64,000 bases of DNA from Excoecaria cochinchinensis. Its lineage: Eukaryota; Streptophyta; Magnoliopsida; Malpighiales; Euphorbiaceae. The position numbers and the translations under genes were made by a program. Positions 10,738 to 24,521 of the stretch are shown here, piece after piece. Location of the stretch: assembly GCA_947683425.1 (NCBI GenBank), contig CANTUQ010000051.1, positions 1,550,001 to 1,614,000 of the forward strand. The letters are read 5' to 3'. Each line of letters starts with the position of its first letter. The first letter of the stretch is position 1. The notes under the pieces are model-generated. The model was not told the DNA's origin. It saw nothing but the letters and a program-made list of their open reading frames with translations, and did no database searches.

Positions 10738-13700
10738 AACACCCTAGATTTCCTAATTGGGAAATATTGATTCTGTCACAGTATTATGGAGTGAGTGATA
10801 GTGGAAAAAGGAATTGGAAATGGACTTGTTTGAAAGAAATAATAGTTGATTAGGATTTGATTGAAGTTAAAAAAAAGTTAAGTGACTAAAATGTAAATTG
10901 CCATAATTAGTGAAATAATGAGGGTTAATTAAATTAAATAGAGATTTATTAACATACGAAGGGATTAATTAAATTTAAAGGAAAGGTAATGGAATACATG
11001 TGTTATATGGAGATGAAGCTACAACATCCATAATCGTGAACATATATAAGCTATGAGGCTGAGAGAGAAGGAGCTATTAATTCATAAACTTTCTTTCTAT
11101 ATTCTTTCTATTATGGGTCCAGGAGTTTCACTCTACATGGGAGCTTTATCAAGCTAAAGAAATGGTGTCAGGAAGTGGAAATATAGAGAGAATGAAAGGA
11201 TTCAAGAGGAATGGAAGAAAGGCAATAAGGAATTGTTCTATTCTTTAAATTAAAATAAGTTTAGCTTACTTAATGAATTTTACATTGATCACTAAAATTC
11301 TCTTCTTCTTGATAAAGTCTTTTAAATAATTTGCTATGAATTATAATTAGGATGTAAGTGGAATCAAGGAACTAATTGAGTTCTAGTTAATAAAAATTGA
11401 AAAAGTTGGTGGATTGTTAAGTTATTATAACTTAGCTCATGTTTGATTAAGTGTGTAAGTTTATTTCCAAGTTGAATTGAGTGTTAGTTGAATTAGTCTA
11501 GGGAAATTCTTGAAGAAATACCTAATTGAATTTGGTAGTAAGCGAATATTTAAGGGGTTAATCGAAGACTTAGAGAGTAGCATACTATTTTTCGATTGGA
11601 AATTAAGTGCTTACGGGAGTGGATTACTCCATAACGCTTGTGAATGCATAAGTTTCAAAAGGGAAAATTTGTAGAGTCAACACCTTACGGCTGTAGGGAA
11701 TTTAAGCATCATTATGTATCGATTGGAATTAAGAGTCCATGGCTGTGGATAATAGAGTCATGGCCATGAGCAATGGAAATTCTTTTTAAAACTTCAAATT
11801 CAACAACTCTATAAGTGTGGCTTGAGCAACCCATGGCCGCGAGCTTAAATTTCTTACAAAATTTAGAGTGTATATTAAAAGTTAAGGGAATTTGTTTAAG
11901 ATTGAGTGCGGTGACTAAAGAGAGACAAACATGAAATTGAGTATGAGTATAGAAATTTAAGCTAAAGAGAAGAAAAGTATATAAACATATTGTAGATAAT
12001 TGTTTAACTTTGTAATATTTCTATTATTCTTAAAGAAGCATGGCATAATATTAATATGTAAGTGATTAAAATGAGTGACTTATTTGCCATGTGAAAGTAA
12101 AGATGTTGATATAAAGTGTAAGTTGCCAATAACTCTAATTTATTAAGTTATCTATTCATGAATATAGTTTAAGTGAGTATTGTATGTGAAAGTATGATTT
12201 TGTCTAATGAAGTGTATTGTGAATAATAATAGTGATACTTTTCTATTAGTATTGTATATTAGTGAAATTTAAAGCATACATTTTCAACCATTGACTAGTG
12301 AAATGAATATGAAAATTGTTCATTGATTAATAAGTTGAAATGTATGGAATTTCTAAGAGCATATAATTATACATGTGTATAAGCTGAAATAAAAGCAGTA
12401 TGTTAATGTATTTGTAAGTGATATGAGTATTAATGAACCCAATCTATGCCCAACTAGTGTCATAATTATGGATAGATATGAATTCTATAAGGGATATAAT
12501 GCAGCTATTAGAGATTGACACTGTATCAGTGTGTAGTGATTTTGATGTTGTTTACATCTAGCGCACAGTGATTGAGACTAGATAGTCTCTGATTTTTTAT
12601 ATTGTTTCCACAATATCCAGTGTTTGATACCGTATTAGTATTCAATATTTTCGTTATCTACACCTAGTGAGTGATAAAGGTAGTGTTGGGGTCTCCGAAC
12701 AGTGTACTCTAGTGAAGTGATACCAAATATTTTAATTCATTGCTCTTAAATTGTAATGTGATACCTAGTGTTTTCGATGCTTATATTATTTTGGAGTAGT
12801 GATTAAAGTAAATTTGCATTGCAATGTAATATCTAGAATTCTTAATGACTTAAATATGGTATCCTATATAAAAAGTGAAATGAATTGTGAGAGCCTACAT
12901 TGTCAAATGATTTATGATGTAAATTAATCATGCATACATGTCATAAAGATAGGGAACACTGATGAATTATATCCTGTACATGTTGTGCTTTAGACTATTG
13001 GAACAAAATCGTCTAAATAAGAGGACACACTTGTATAAAAGAAGTGTGTGTGAGGGAGGAACTGTTTGGCAGAAAGGTAATGTGTTAATATGAGTTTTAT
13101 GTAAGTGGTTTATTCTTCTAAATTTGAAGTGACTTAAGCAAGATGAACATGAAATGAATAAAGATAGTAATATTAGTTAACTTGGATTATGATACATGCA
13201 TATATGTGTGCATGCAAAGTGAATTAAGACATATGACATAGTGCAAATAGAAGATCAAGAGTAAAAGTTTGAAAGTAAATACTAATGCCTAAGCTTGAGT
13301 ATGTTAATGACTCACTATAAAGTACAGTAATTAGTAAGGTATGAGTTAATCTTATTAGTGTGCAGAAACATGATAAAGTGCGCTAATTTAAGTTGTATTA
13401 AATAATTTATAAGTGAAATTTATGTATTGAGCTTAAGAGTAGAACTGCGTGGTTCTAATTCACTATAACGAGATATGTAGGAAGCTTGGGATTTGATATT
13501 TAAAGTTAGAACCAAATCAAATAAATGTGATTATGATTTTCTAGCTTATAAATAGATGAGTATGCATGACATGAGTGAAGTGCATGCTGAACATGTTTGT
13601 TGATGACGAGTTGATTACGTGCTCGCGCTGTAACACCCCCAACTCCCATGCATAGCATATTGAAGAACAATGAGCTATGGTGAGCGGAGGGTGCTACCAG

Positions 13701-15035
13701 ACAAAGACACACATGACAATACAGAAATCAGAATAATAAAATTTCTAATACAAGACCTCAAGACATGAACATCCTAAACCTATGTCATCAACACACCAGC
13801 ATTCGCACTATAAGATATTACAACTTATTACAAATGCTAATAATTAAAACTTAATTACATGTTGTGACGTGCGCCAAACCCCGGGAGGGCCCCTAAAACC
13901 CTCTTTTAGGGCTTTTGGGAGAGGTTCATGGAAACTTGCAAGTGAAATTGCAAAGGCATCTATTTCGGGCAATAAGGAGGTTTCATGGAGTCGCCACCCA
14001 ATAGAACATTGGGAAAATTCGTCTAGCCTCAGTGAGCCTAAGACAGCACAACTATGTCCATCATAGGCAAGCCAGAAGTGTCTTGGAGGCCCCAACCTAA
14101 TATTAGGATGGCCCTCTCAGCCTCGCGCTTGGGCAAACCAGAGGTGTCTTGGAGGCCCCACCCTAATAGAACATTAGGATGGTCCTCTTGCCTCGTGGCG
14201 CCTAGGACTGTGCAAATTGAGCCTTTTTACGGGACACAAGAGGTGTCTTGGAGGCCCTATCCCAATAAAACATTGAGATAGCCCTCTCGCCTCGTTGAGC
14301 CCAAAGACTAGAGATGGTTCGGAACTTTTCATTTATTCATACCTTGGTTAAATTACAGTTGAGTTTGGAATTTTAAGATTTCATCCATTTTCTCATACAT
14401 TTTAAATACAGTTTAATAGAGCGCATATCAATCACATATATAAAAGTGATAAAAGCAAGATTAAAATAAAGTAGAAAGGAAATAAAATAAGCTACAACAA
14501 AATTAGGGGCGGAATACAACCCCCAATATAAAATAAATGTAAATCATGCATAAAACGGGGTATTTATTAAGAGTGAGGGCATTGTTCCTCGCATACATAA
14601 TTAAAAAAAATAATTTTGAAGTGACAATTTATTTGGATGAAAAAATTAGGACATTGGTACCATTTTATTAGAAAAATTAAATTTATTTATAAAAATATTT
14701 TTGTGTGATTTTTAATTAAATGTGCATAAAATAAATGATTTTATTAATAATTACATGACAAATAAATTAAAATAACAAATAAAGGAAAATTGACAAATAC
14801 AATAAAAATAACCAATCACCGGATCTCATCCTTTGCTTGCATGGATACTCAAACAAGGAAAAATAAGGATTAAAGCAAAAAACACAAAATAAATTAATGT
14901 TAGTAATCAAATCAAGAAAATACATAAAATAATAAATGGTAGCTTAGAATAAATAAAATATGCATTGTTGATGACCAATTAATTAAATGACATATTAAAA
15001 TAAATAGATGATTAACATGCTAATAAATTAACACA

Positions 15036-15096
<61 letters not shown>
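15036..15096. repeat. TAA trinucleotide microsatellite
   Basis: About 20 perfect taa units in a row inside the solo Tat LTR. On the minus strand it reads as poly-leucine, which explains a spurious open frame there. Confidence 0.95.
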
Positions 15097-15964
15097 GAAA
15101 TAAAGAATAAACAATTAAACAGAATAAAGTAAAAAGAATATTAAAAATGTTAAATCTATATACAAAATCACATAAAACAAATAAAAAAACACAATAAATA
15201 TAAAAATCTGCATTATTACTAATCAAATATGAACAAAATAAATAAAAGAAAAATAAAATTAAAAGATTGAGCGTAGAATGTTTACCCTCAGATTTTGGAT
15301 TTGATGGATGAAAAATATGATTGATTTCCTTGATTCGATTCACAAAATAGAAATAAGAATAACAAAAATTGGAATTTTATTTCAAAAGAAAATTGATTAA
15401 AAAAAAGAGAAGAAAATAAATTAATTCTCAAGAACAAAAAATGATTTCTTTGTCTCAAAAATTACTATTGATAAAAATTGTTGAAAAGAAGAAAAGAAAT
15501 TTAATTTTCAAGAACAAAAAAATTAATTTCTTTGTCTCAAAAATTATTTTTGATAAAAAATCCAAATTTCAAGAACAAACAATGATTTTATTTGTCTTAA
15601 GAAAAATTTTTGGTTAAAAATTGGATTTTTAACCTAAGAATTTTATTTAGAGAGAAAAAAAATTAAGAAAATTATAGAGAGAAAAAAAAAATTAAGAAAA
15701 TTATAGAGAGAATTCTTAGAGAATAAAAGAAGAAGAAAATGAAATTTTTTATGTAAAAATGAACTCCCCCAATTTCTTTCCCAAATTTTCTATTTAAATG
15801 AACAAAAATGAAAAAAATAATTAATTAGAGAAGAAAATAAAATTTTTAATGAAATTCCCTTAATTAGGGTGTAAAAAAAGAAGAAAACATTCAAAATCCC
15901 GAAATAAGGGTGAAAAAAGTCGAAAAATTGAAGAAAAAAAGGGGAAAATGGCGTTTTCGGTGGA

Positions 15965-16098
15965 TCAGGGATGACCGACGCCCGTCGGCATGCGTGACGG
16001 GTGTCGGTCACGCACGCTGGGCGCGCATGCATGCGCGGGGCGCCGCGCAGCGCACTCCGTGCAGCGCCCGTGCGCGGCTGCCGCACCGACACTCGCGA
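15965..16098 (-). repeat. GC-rich palindromic island in Tat LTR
   Basis: Contains ccgacgcccgtcgg followed by gacgggtgtcggtcacg and a run of gcgcatgcatgcgc. It sits at the same relative LTR position as the islands at 9747, 26098, 38390 and 46500, but with different sequence. Confidence 0.7.
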
Positions 16099-17324
16099 AA
16101 ATATGTATATATATATTTTTTAATTTTAAATTTAACAAAAAAAACTACAATTTCTAAACCCCATTTTTCAAAATTAATTTTTAAAATATTTTTATTATTT
16201 TTTATTCTAAAATGCAAATTTGACAAGAAAATCATCATTTTCAACTTTTTCGCTCGTGAATAGGCAATTTATCATTATTGGGTAACTCTGATCTAGGCTG
16301 ACTCAGGATCCAGTGTCTACACATGCCAAAATTAAAAACTCTTCCTATACAGATCTACCGACTTGTTGGCCAAAGTTACAGCAGACTGCTGCGCTACTCT
16401 GATCTCCGAACCTGCACAGAGAAACAACCGTGCTAAGCGATAACGCTTAGTCGGGCAAAACAAATAATAGACAGCCACTCACAGTGGTTGCCGAGGCAAA
16501 CACTTGCAAATCAATAGATATATGTATATAGACATAAGCATAAAGGAAACTGGCTTCAGTTAATGTGAACTCATATTGTTACTTTCATACGAAAACTTAA
16601 ACAATTTCATATGCAGATTCATTCATATACCATAACCAGAAAATACTATATTACATTTTACTCACAATTATATTAGACATACTTATGGTTTACCTGACTC
16701 ATTTAATTAATTCTTAAGTCAAAACATTTCATTTAACAAAACCGTTACTTGTTCAAAACTAAACAAAACACTTTGGTTCGGGCTTGAAATAAGCATTCCA
16801 AACTTCTTACGTATCCCTATGGTTGGGAATCAGAACCACGTAGTTCTTACAGAAAACTTCATTCACACAAGTTCTAGAATTAATCCTAACATCTTTCTTA
16901 AATCCGGTTTCTATCTCATGCTTACTAGTCGATACGTACTTAATACATTCATTAAAAGTCATCAAACAACGCACATAAATTTCTTACCGATACGCTTACC
17001 TAGGCCTACGTTTAGAAGGCAGATAACATATTACATACCTGTATACTCATTTAAACATATAAACACATATATATACACATTCATAAAGTACATTTACTAA
17101 GCTCTCAACGATATCAATCATGCATATCAAGTATTTCAATAATTCTTCCTAAAGGCATCATGTAGACAAGCATACTCATAACTCTTGAACATATTAATAA
17201 TATGCATTATTCACATACTAACTCTTATGCATCTAGGATCTTTGCATACATGTCTATTAGAACAAACACTACTTGATACATTTCTTTTCATTTAATAGAT
17301 ATTGCCTTATTATACAAAACACAG

Positions 17325-17740
17325 GGTATCCGAAGATACCACACCTTTCCACATAAGTGTCCATAAGGGATCCAGGACAAAAGGGTGCATAAAGCACCAG
17401 TCAAATGGCATTTATCACAAATGCATCAAATGTTTATTCACATAATCATTTTGCAAATCATCACAAAACTTATCAATTAATTCACATCAATTTTACTCTT
17501 TTAGTTGCCTGCTAAGTCATAGGGGTGGATAAGCGAGTAACAAAACACATGGCGGTACCCGTGGGTACGATTCGAAAAGCAACATCATATTTTTCTCATT
17601 CAAAATATTTTCATATTGGGGATCTTAAACAAGATCCATACTCATTAGGGATTGCGAGGATCCAAACGGGAACTTGATCAGGGTCCAAACGGAACAAAGG
17701 GTTGCAGCTAACAGAACTCTATAAGCATGCCTATCTAACC
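17325..17740 (-). promoter_or_regulatory. Hairpin block of LTR E
   Basis: Hairpins ggtatccgaagatacc (17325-17340), gtacccgtgggtac (17555-17568) and ggatcttaaacaagatcc (17620-17637) are followed by the ggaccc/tgatcagggtcc remnant near 17680. They correspond one for one to those of the LTR at 6682-9232, with stem changes that keep pairing. On the minus strand the first has a TTCG loop. Confidence 0.65.
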
Positions 17741-18289
17741 ACGACTAGACTAACGCAGGCTATATTCCCATATCATTATTAAATTCTTTCACATTTTACA
17801 CATATATACCCATTTCATCAAACACTAGCATTATTCTTTTATGATCACATAGATACATGTATCAATATATATATGCCTATCATATACACTAATTTCATTA
17901 TTGTATTCAAACTAGTCATGTGTAGTTTCATAGATTAAGATATTCGCATGAACATATTAAACGTAATCATGTCATTATTCATTATGCATTCACTTATTTT
18001 TATATCACATGTACCAATGATATTTATCATATGCATATGAACATACTGAACATAGCTATATTATTAACATCATGCACTCATATAGACTTAACAAATAAAT
18101 TATAGTACTTTATGCACAAATAACCATTAAATAATAATGGTAGACAAACGTTTCATAATTAAATTACTAACATGCATAGAAGCATTTGCATAATTCACAG
18201 ATTAAGGTACTCATTTTAATTTATAGAGATATAACACAAGTGAGAAACCATGTAGAGGAGAAGATTTTCAAAACATTTTAGGACAGAGA

Positions 18290-18905
18290 GGTCTGTCGCG
18301 CTCGAGACAGACGAGTCCCAGGAGGCGATCACGATTCGTGCTCACCGTTGTGACTTGTGAAGGCAAACCCATTAGAGCATAACAAAAGAACAGAGAAAAG
18401 CAGGAATAGGGGTGGGAGTTGTCACGACTCGTGCTTGCCAACACGAGTCGTGCTCTCCCAGCACGAGACGTGCTCTCGAGCATGAGACGTGCTCCCCCAA
18501 GCCGAACGGCTTTCATGTCGAATGAAAATCCTCTGCACGAGACGTGCTCACCATGCTGAACGAACATCTCAGCCGAGAGGACTCCCCAGGCCGAACGGAC
18601 TCGCAACACGAGTCGTGCTTCCCAGCACGAGTTGTGCTCCCCAAGCACGGGTCGTGCTCCTCATGCCATGCCGAGCGGGATCTCAGCACAAGTCGTGCTT
18701 CACAGCACAAGTCATGCTCCCCATGCCAAGACGTGCTCTCATTACGAGCGAAAACTCACGCCGAGCGGGATCCTCACGTCTAGTTGTGAAGCTTGACACG
18801 ACTCGTACATTCCTCTGCTAATAGCTCGGCCGATCGGGAAGTGTTGGAATCATTGGGCTCTGTCGCGATCGCAACGAGCGTCGCACTCGTGACAGAGTCA
18901 TGATT
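18290..18905 (-). repeat. Array of palindromes, unit GCACGAnTCGTGC
   Basis: About a dozen copies of agcacgagtcgtgct-like dyads, interspersed with a second phrase, gccgaacgg or gccgagcggga. The array occupies the same LTR position as the GTCACGA array of the LTR at 6682, but the outer bases of the dyad are different on both arms. Confidence 0.82.
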
Positions 18906-20249
18906 TCCCAGTTCTCCGACCAAAATCTGTAGAAATTTTCGTGACAAAAAATCCACCAAAATGCAAATAACTTCCAACACTTCAACACAGTTCAAAACCC
19001 ACATTCCAAACTATTTATGCCGCATCAAAGTCATGGTTCAAACCAATTAATACAATTAAAACATGATTTTAAACAATCGAAAATCAGAGTTATTTAAAAC
19101 CCAAAATTTTCCCGCATTCATACAAATTCAATTTTTAATCTAATAATTCACAACCATAACCTCTCTGTTTGGAATAACTTGAAAACCCACAATATTTACA
19201 CAAACTTAACTAAATTTAAACTCATAATTTCCAAGAAATCAAGTCTAAATAGCAAATCACAATGAGCATCAAAATTTCAAAATCCCTAACCTTAACTCCT
19301 TTGCTCCTAATAGCTTGCTTGATTGATCTTTCTTGTTCCAAAAACCCATCCAAAATCTTTCTCATCCGCAATCCTCACCAAAACACACAAATTCACAAAA
19401 CATAAATCTCGAGTTCCAAAAATGCTCAAAGAAATGGAAGAAGGAATCAAACTTAAGCTTACCTCTTCAAACCCAGCTCAAGACAACCTTGCAACAACTC
19501 TAGCCAAAAGAATCAAGGAGGTAAAGCAGAAAAATGAAGAAGAAAAGAGAAAGAGAAGCCGAAAGAGGGAGAGGGGAACGGGAAAGCAGAAATTATGCTT
19601 TCTCTCTCTTTCTTTTCCCTTTTCTTTCCTTTCCATTAATTGCCCACACCAACCAAGCCACATGTCAAGCCCCTATTGGTCCTAAAAAAAAAAATCTTGA
19701 CTTATTACATCCTTGATCCTTGACAATTATGACTTGGTCACTAAATAAAATTATTTCTTTTTCCAAGTTTAATTCTCTTTCAATTTAGTCCCCAATCAAA
19801 TCCCAATTTCATACTCCACAATTTTACCATTAGCCACACTTATCGAAACTTTTACATTAACTCTTAAATTGTCGAATTGGCCTACCAAACACTCTAATCA
19901 TGCACAACTTTGGTCACTACCCATCCCCGATATGCTCAATCCTTCTAGGGTACTTTTCGGGGTGTGACACGCACTCCAAGTATGTTATTATAGTTTGTGG
20001 TAATAATTAACTGATCTCGTATTTATATATGTAAGTGCTTGTAAAGTTAGTGTTAGTAGAGAAAACAATATTTGAGAGTTTTTTCAAAACAAACTATAAA
20101 AGAGAAAAAAAATTAATTTATCTTGGAATTACTTAAAGAATTGTACTAAACAATATTCTATATTCTTCATAAAGATAAAATTGATCTATAAGAGTTGCTT
20201 GCTTTACATTTGCTATATTGCTTCACATTATAACATGAGATGTTAAAAG

Positions 20250-21878
20250 TGTTTGGTTTCTACGGAATTAAATCACATTAAACGCAGCGGAAAATTCGAA
20301 ACCCGAAACAGGATCCAAGTATTTTCGATTGATTCAAAAAAAGGAAGAGATTGAATTACTAACCTTTAGAACGAAATAACTCCTTTGAATGCGAACTGAA
20401 GACGCTGCCTTTACGCGAACGTCCTCTATCGGTATCCACACGCACGAACAAAAGATCAGAAATCGCAGGGGTGCTAGCTCCCTTGAATGCGAATGGATTT
20501 TCTTTACTTTCTTTCTCAAAGAATAACGATGGCTGTGTTTTCTTTTCTTTCTTTCTAAATAGAGAAAACTGGCTCTGTTTTCTTTTCTTTCGTTTTTTTT
20601 CAGGAAGAAAGATTGCAACCACACTAATCCCTGTTATTCTTAATAACGTGATTAGTGTTTTATTTAGGGTTAAACTCCTTTACTACATATATCCCATATA
20701 TAATTGTATATATATTTCAAATCTTTTTCCTCTTAGGAAAAGATAAATAATGATATTATCTCTTAATTCAAAATTAAGATATAATATATATATATATATA
20801 TACATATATTTATATATATATATTTATTTATTTATTTATTATTCTAAATAATAAGAAATAATATATTAATACATATTATTATCTCATATTCAAAATAAGA
20901 GATATTTATATGTATAAATATATATATATAAATATGTAATTTCGAAATTAAATATAAATACCTATATTTATATTTTATTCCGAAATAACCCAATAAAATC
21001 CATTCTGTTCATTTTGCTCTTGGTGTGTGACCCAATAGGTTTATATTATGTTGGCAGTGGACCTAATCCCATAAAAGCCCACAAGTCATAATTGGTCTCT
21101 AGCAAGACATTATGACTACCCAAATAATATAAATATCGTTAGTCCGATTTTAACCTTGCAATAGAACATGTTATTATCCTTTTGTCACACGATATCTTGT
21201 TCGAACATAAGTCATGGTCCATGTCAAACTTAAATTGTTCAAACATATAATTTCTCGATCACCAAGTAGACTGATAAATTCAAATGACATTGATCACACT
21301 ATCAATTCATTTGAGCACGGCCATGCATTTTACAGTCCTACTTATCGAGGGGCCCAATAGATATCTCTCTCATAAGAGAGGGACAAATTCCATCTTGATT
21401 ATTCACTTTCCTCCGCATAATTCTCATTATGTCCGATCATAAACTTTATAATTATCCGATTAAAGATAACGTTTGATTATGTCAAAACATAATGATCCTT
21501 ATGTAGGAAACTATGATAACCTCAGGTCAAGGATTCAATAATATATCTATTATAAGAACACTTATGACATTAACCCATGAAGTGATCTTATAGTGGGTCT
21601 ATCCAGTACTTTGTTCTCTAGCAAGTACATATAGATTTGATTTATATCAACATATATAATCATCCCATGATTATCAATGCAAATCTATACTAGTCTTAAT
21701 TATCTTTATGCCCTTTATTGATAAATGACTAGGGACAACATGAATAACGTTGTTATTCATAAACATTACAATAATGTAACATGCCAATAATATCAATACG
21801 AAGAAAACCATTATATAAATGAAAAAGTAATGATTACATCAAGGTCCAAATGCTTGGCCTAGGGCATAACCACTAACA
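20250..21878 (-). mobile_element. Copia-type solo LTR
   Basis: A 1629-bp LTR flanked by a perfect 5-bp duplication, aaaag (20245-20249 and 21879-21883), with TG...CA ends. On the minus strand it starts tgttagtggttatgcccta and ends with the ccgctgcgtttaatg block common before the PBS in plant Copia elements. An AT-rich TATA tract lies at 20770-20960. There is no internal domain, so it is a solo LTR. It interrupts LTR D. Confidence 0.82.
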
Positions 21879-21967
21879 AAAAGTATAAGTAAAAGTGTTT
21901 TTGGGTAGTAATAGTGCCTATTTAAGGTTGTTAATACCTAAGACTGACTATCTTAGAGGGTGTTATA

Positions 21968-24520
21968 AAGACTCTCTCAGTTCTTCTTTAGGAGTTAATT
22001 CACCCATTCACTAGTTTAATGTGGTGAATCAACTTTCTTTCTTCTTTTTAATGCTTTACTTAAGTTTTTGATGCTTTATTTATGATTTACTATGCTTTTA
22101 ATTCCTTGAATAACATGTTAGATCTTAAGTTGTGAAACCTATTTCATGTGGGCATGATGCATACTTGTTAGAGGATTATCTAGGATTATTTATATGCTTC
22201 TAGAGTTAGTTTTTCAATATAAATATTTTATTTTCAATAAAAATGGGCAAATATACACAAAACTTGATAAAATGATTTTGATGGATTTAAATGCACTTTT
22301 TAGGTTTTAATCAAAATTATGGGTTTTGTTTATTAATGAATAGTAAAAATCCATTTGGCCATGCTCAACATTGAAAATCATGAGAAAAGCATTGTTCGTC
22401 GTGCTTCACAGCCATGAAGTCCATTCATGGCCATGAGTTTTTGTCTTTGCTTTTATTATCATGAGCTAGGGATTTTATGGCCGTAAAGTATATTTTATAA
22501 TGGTTTTGGTTTTTTTGGTTTTCATTTTTTTCAGTTTTCTATTTATTTATTTAATTTTCCTACATGATTAATGGAAAAATCACACAAAATATTTATAATA
22601 ATAAATTGAGGCTTTTATTAATAAAATGGACTAATGTCTTATTTTCCATAAAAAATCACATTTAAAATAATACTTTTAATAAATAGCGAAAGAATTTGTA
22701 TTAACTAATAAAATGGGAGTTTTCTAATAAAAATAAGACCAATATCCTAGTTTTTATCCAATAAATTCACAATAAATTATTCTTCCAAATTGCATGAGAG
22801 AGCCAATATCTTCATTTAAATAAAATGAATAAATAGCCTAGTTTGATGCATGTTTAATTCATGTTTAAATATATTTAATCTCAAGTCAAAAAGCACACTA
22901 TATCTATCGTTTTAAATCGCTTTCCAAAGTGAATGAATGTGCTTTATGTTTATGCCATGATCTATATGCATTAAAAGAGGGATAAAATGAATGTTTTAAA
23001 GGTCTAAACTCAACTTGACATTAATTAAGGGTATGAGTAAAATTAAAGATCAAAACCATTCTCTTAGTTTGGGCTCATAAGGTTGAATCACTTTCCAATG
23101 TTCTATTGGGTGGTGATTCCATAAAACTACCTTATGATGCCCAAAAGATATATATCGAGGTTGATTTCCAATAATACCTTAAGAAGCTAGACTTATTGCC
23201 CAAAGGATCTTTGCCTAGCCTTCCTTAAAGAGTTGGAGCGATTTAGATAAAGTAGTTCCTCTTAGCAAGCCACACGTCATAATGGCAATCACTAGGGACC
23301 CATGAGACTTTGCTCTAAAAGCATCCTTAATTAATGTTTTGTAAATGGGCCTTAAACTAAGAAATTTTATCTTTCTTTAAAAATTGCATTGGAAATAATG
23401 TCAGAGACTTAGAATACATTAGGCATCCCTTTCTTACCTTGGTGATGTCTTCAAGCACAAAACTACGATCACTTAATGTGGAGGCATGTTAGAGATGATA
23501 ATCATTGGTCCAAGCCTCGTGCCTTATGGTATATAAAATGGTGAACCAATTGATCATTATGCTCGTGATGAGCTAAACCTTTTGCGAAGGGTCATGCTTG
23601 GATGGCCATGACTTGTACCATGACTAAATCCCATGTAATGGCATAGATACATTCCATAGGCTAGCTAATAATCTGCTAATAAATGTGCATTTGGATGTGT
23701 TGTGGGCCTTGATTTATCAAGTTTATTAAAAAACATTAGGATGCTTACCCAAGCCCATTAAGCCTTTTTAGATAAATGGGTTGGATTATGCTTTTTGGTT
23801 TTGTTGAACTTACCCAAATAAATTGGGCCAACCTCGTGCATGTGCTTTAAATAAAAAGCTTTATGTTGCTGGATTTTTACTGTGCATCATAGTGTCCATT
23901 AGGTTCCATTTCGACCCATAGATTAAGCCCACTTGGGGAAGAGACTTTTTAGCCATATTGTCTTAGACTTCATTAGAAATTGGAACCACTCAATTCCAAG
24001 GTCAATATGCCGAGATATGCCCAAAGCAATCCGGACTGTTTAGAATTTCCCAAATATGTCCCCAAGATAGAATTGTCCCCAAACATTCTTTATGGCTTTT
24101 CCAACCTAAATCAAGCAATTTAACATCAATTAAACCTATAAACATCTATTTTACATCCTTTGCAATACTTATACCAATTCAATTCATGCCAAAACATCAT
24201 GCACATATACATGAATTAAGAGTTTTCCAGACCTTTTAAAATAGCCAACTTGTCTTCAATAGCTTCCTTCCTTCTCCTTGCCTTTGCTCTTGTTAGTTTC
24301 TCCCACTAAATTTGTTTGAATTCTACTTAATTTTTGCTTCTATTTTATTGGTTTTCTTACGGAATAAATTTTTGTTTGATTTTGGAGAGAGGAATGGAGT
24401 GGGAAAATTTGTGTTTTTGTTCCCTCTTATGGTCTCCCACTTCTCTTTAATTTGTATGAAGTTTATGCAAATTCTAGAGCCTTAGGTGTAAGCCTCCTAT
24501 TGGTTTATTGGACTAGAGAA
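21968..24520 (+). mobile_element. Old Tat/Ogre fragment F, second part with worn PBS and leader
   Basis: After 22540 the sequence follows the 3' half of a Tat LTR at low identity, including ttctattgggtggtgattcc near 23110. A degenerate primer site, tggcaatcactagggac, lies at 23283-23299. From about 23430 it tracks the untranslated leader of element A (compare cctcgtgccttatggtatat with 41325-41345). No gag or pol is recognisable. Dyads with catggccatg lie near 22430. It is probably the continuation of the fragment at 10133. Confidence 0.5.
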
Positions 24521-24521
24521 A

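Larger units (their letters stand above)
13863..16321 (-). mobile_element. Solo Tat/Ogre LTR inside LTR E
   Basis: A 2459-bp LTR with minus-strand start tgtagacactggatcctgag (16321) and end gcacgtcaca (13863). The flanks catgt (13858-13862) and catgc (16322-16326) match at four of five bases. No internal domain is present. It contains a TAA microsatellite and a GC island (15965-16098). Confidence 0.82.
13629..19969 (-). mobile_element. LTR E (Tekay-like solo LTR), split by a Tat solo LTR
   Basis: On the minus strand it starts tgtcacaccccg at 19969 and ends gggggtgttaca at 13629. The flanks cgcgc (13624-13628) and cgcac (19970-19974) are a near-perfect target duplication. Its own length is about 3.9 kb. 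It keeps the family order on the minus strand: pyrimidine-rich leader (19323-19640 region), dyad array (18905-18290), hairpin block (17740-17325) and the conserved double hairpin (about 16470-16420). Long open frames within the array are by-products of the repeats. Confidence 0.75.
10738..21967 (+). mobile_element. LTR D (Tekay-like), split by LTR E and a Copia solo LTR
   Basis: It starts tgtaacaccctag at 10738 and ends in gagggtgttata near 21967. The flanks gagac and aagac are an imperfect 5-bp duplication. A TATA-like catatataag lies near 11040, dyads such as catggccatg near 11740-11840, and a block with gaactgcgtggttcta near 13445 that LTR E shares. Its own sequence, about 3.2 kb, lies at 10738-13628, 19970-20249 and 21884-21967. 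There is no coding domain, so it is probably a solo LTR. The right boundary is uncertain. Confidence 0.5.

Noticed and set aside
15020..15343. Leu-rich membrane-like frame on the minus strand
   Set aside because: Poly-Leu is encoded by the TAA microsatellite read backwards.
18268..18821. Overlapping open frames of up to 126 codons on both strands
   Set aside because: They lie in the GCACGAnTCGTGC dyad array; palindromic repeats keep both strands open. No domain.
19323..19716. Lys/Arg/Glu-rich frames
   Set aside because: Low-complexity purine/pyrimidine tract that recurs as the leader of other Tekay-like LTRs.
13629..19969. Complete element between TGTAACACC and GTGTGACA ends
   Set aside because: No PBS, PPT or coding domain; the order of blocks shows one long LTR with an insertion.
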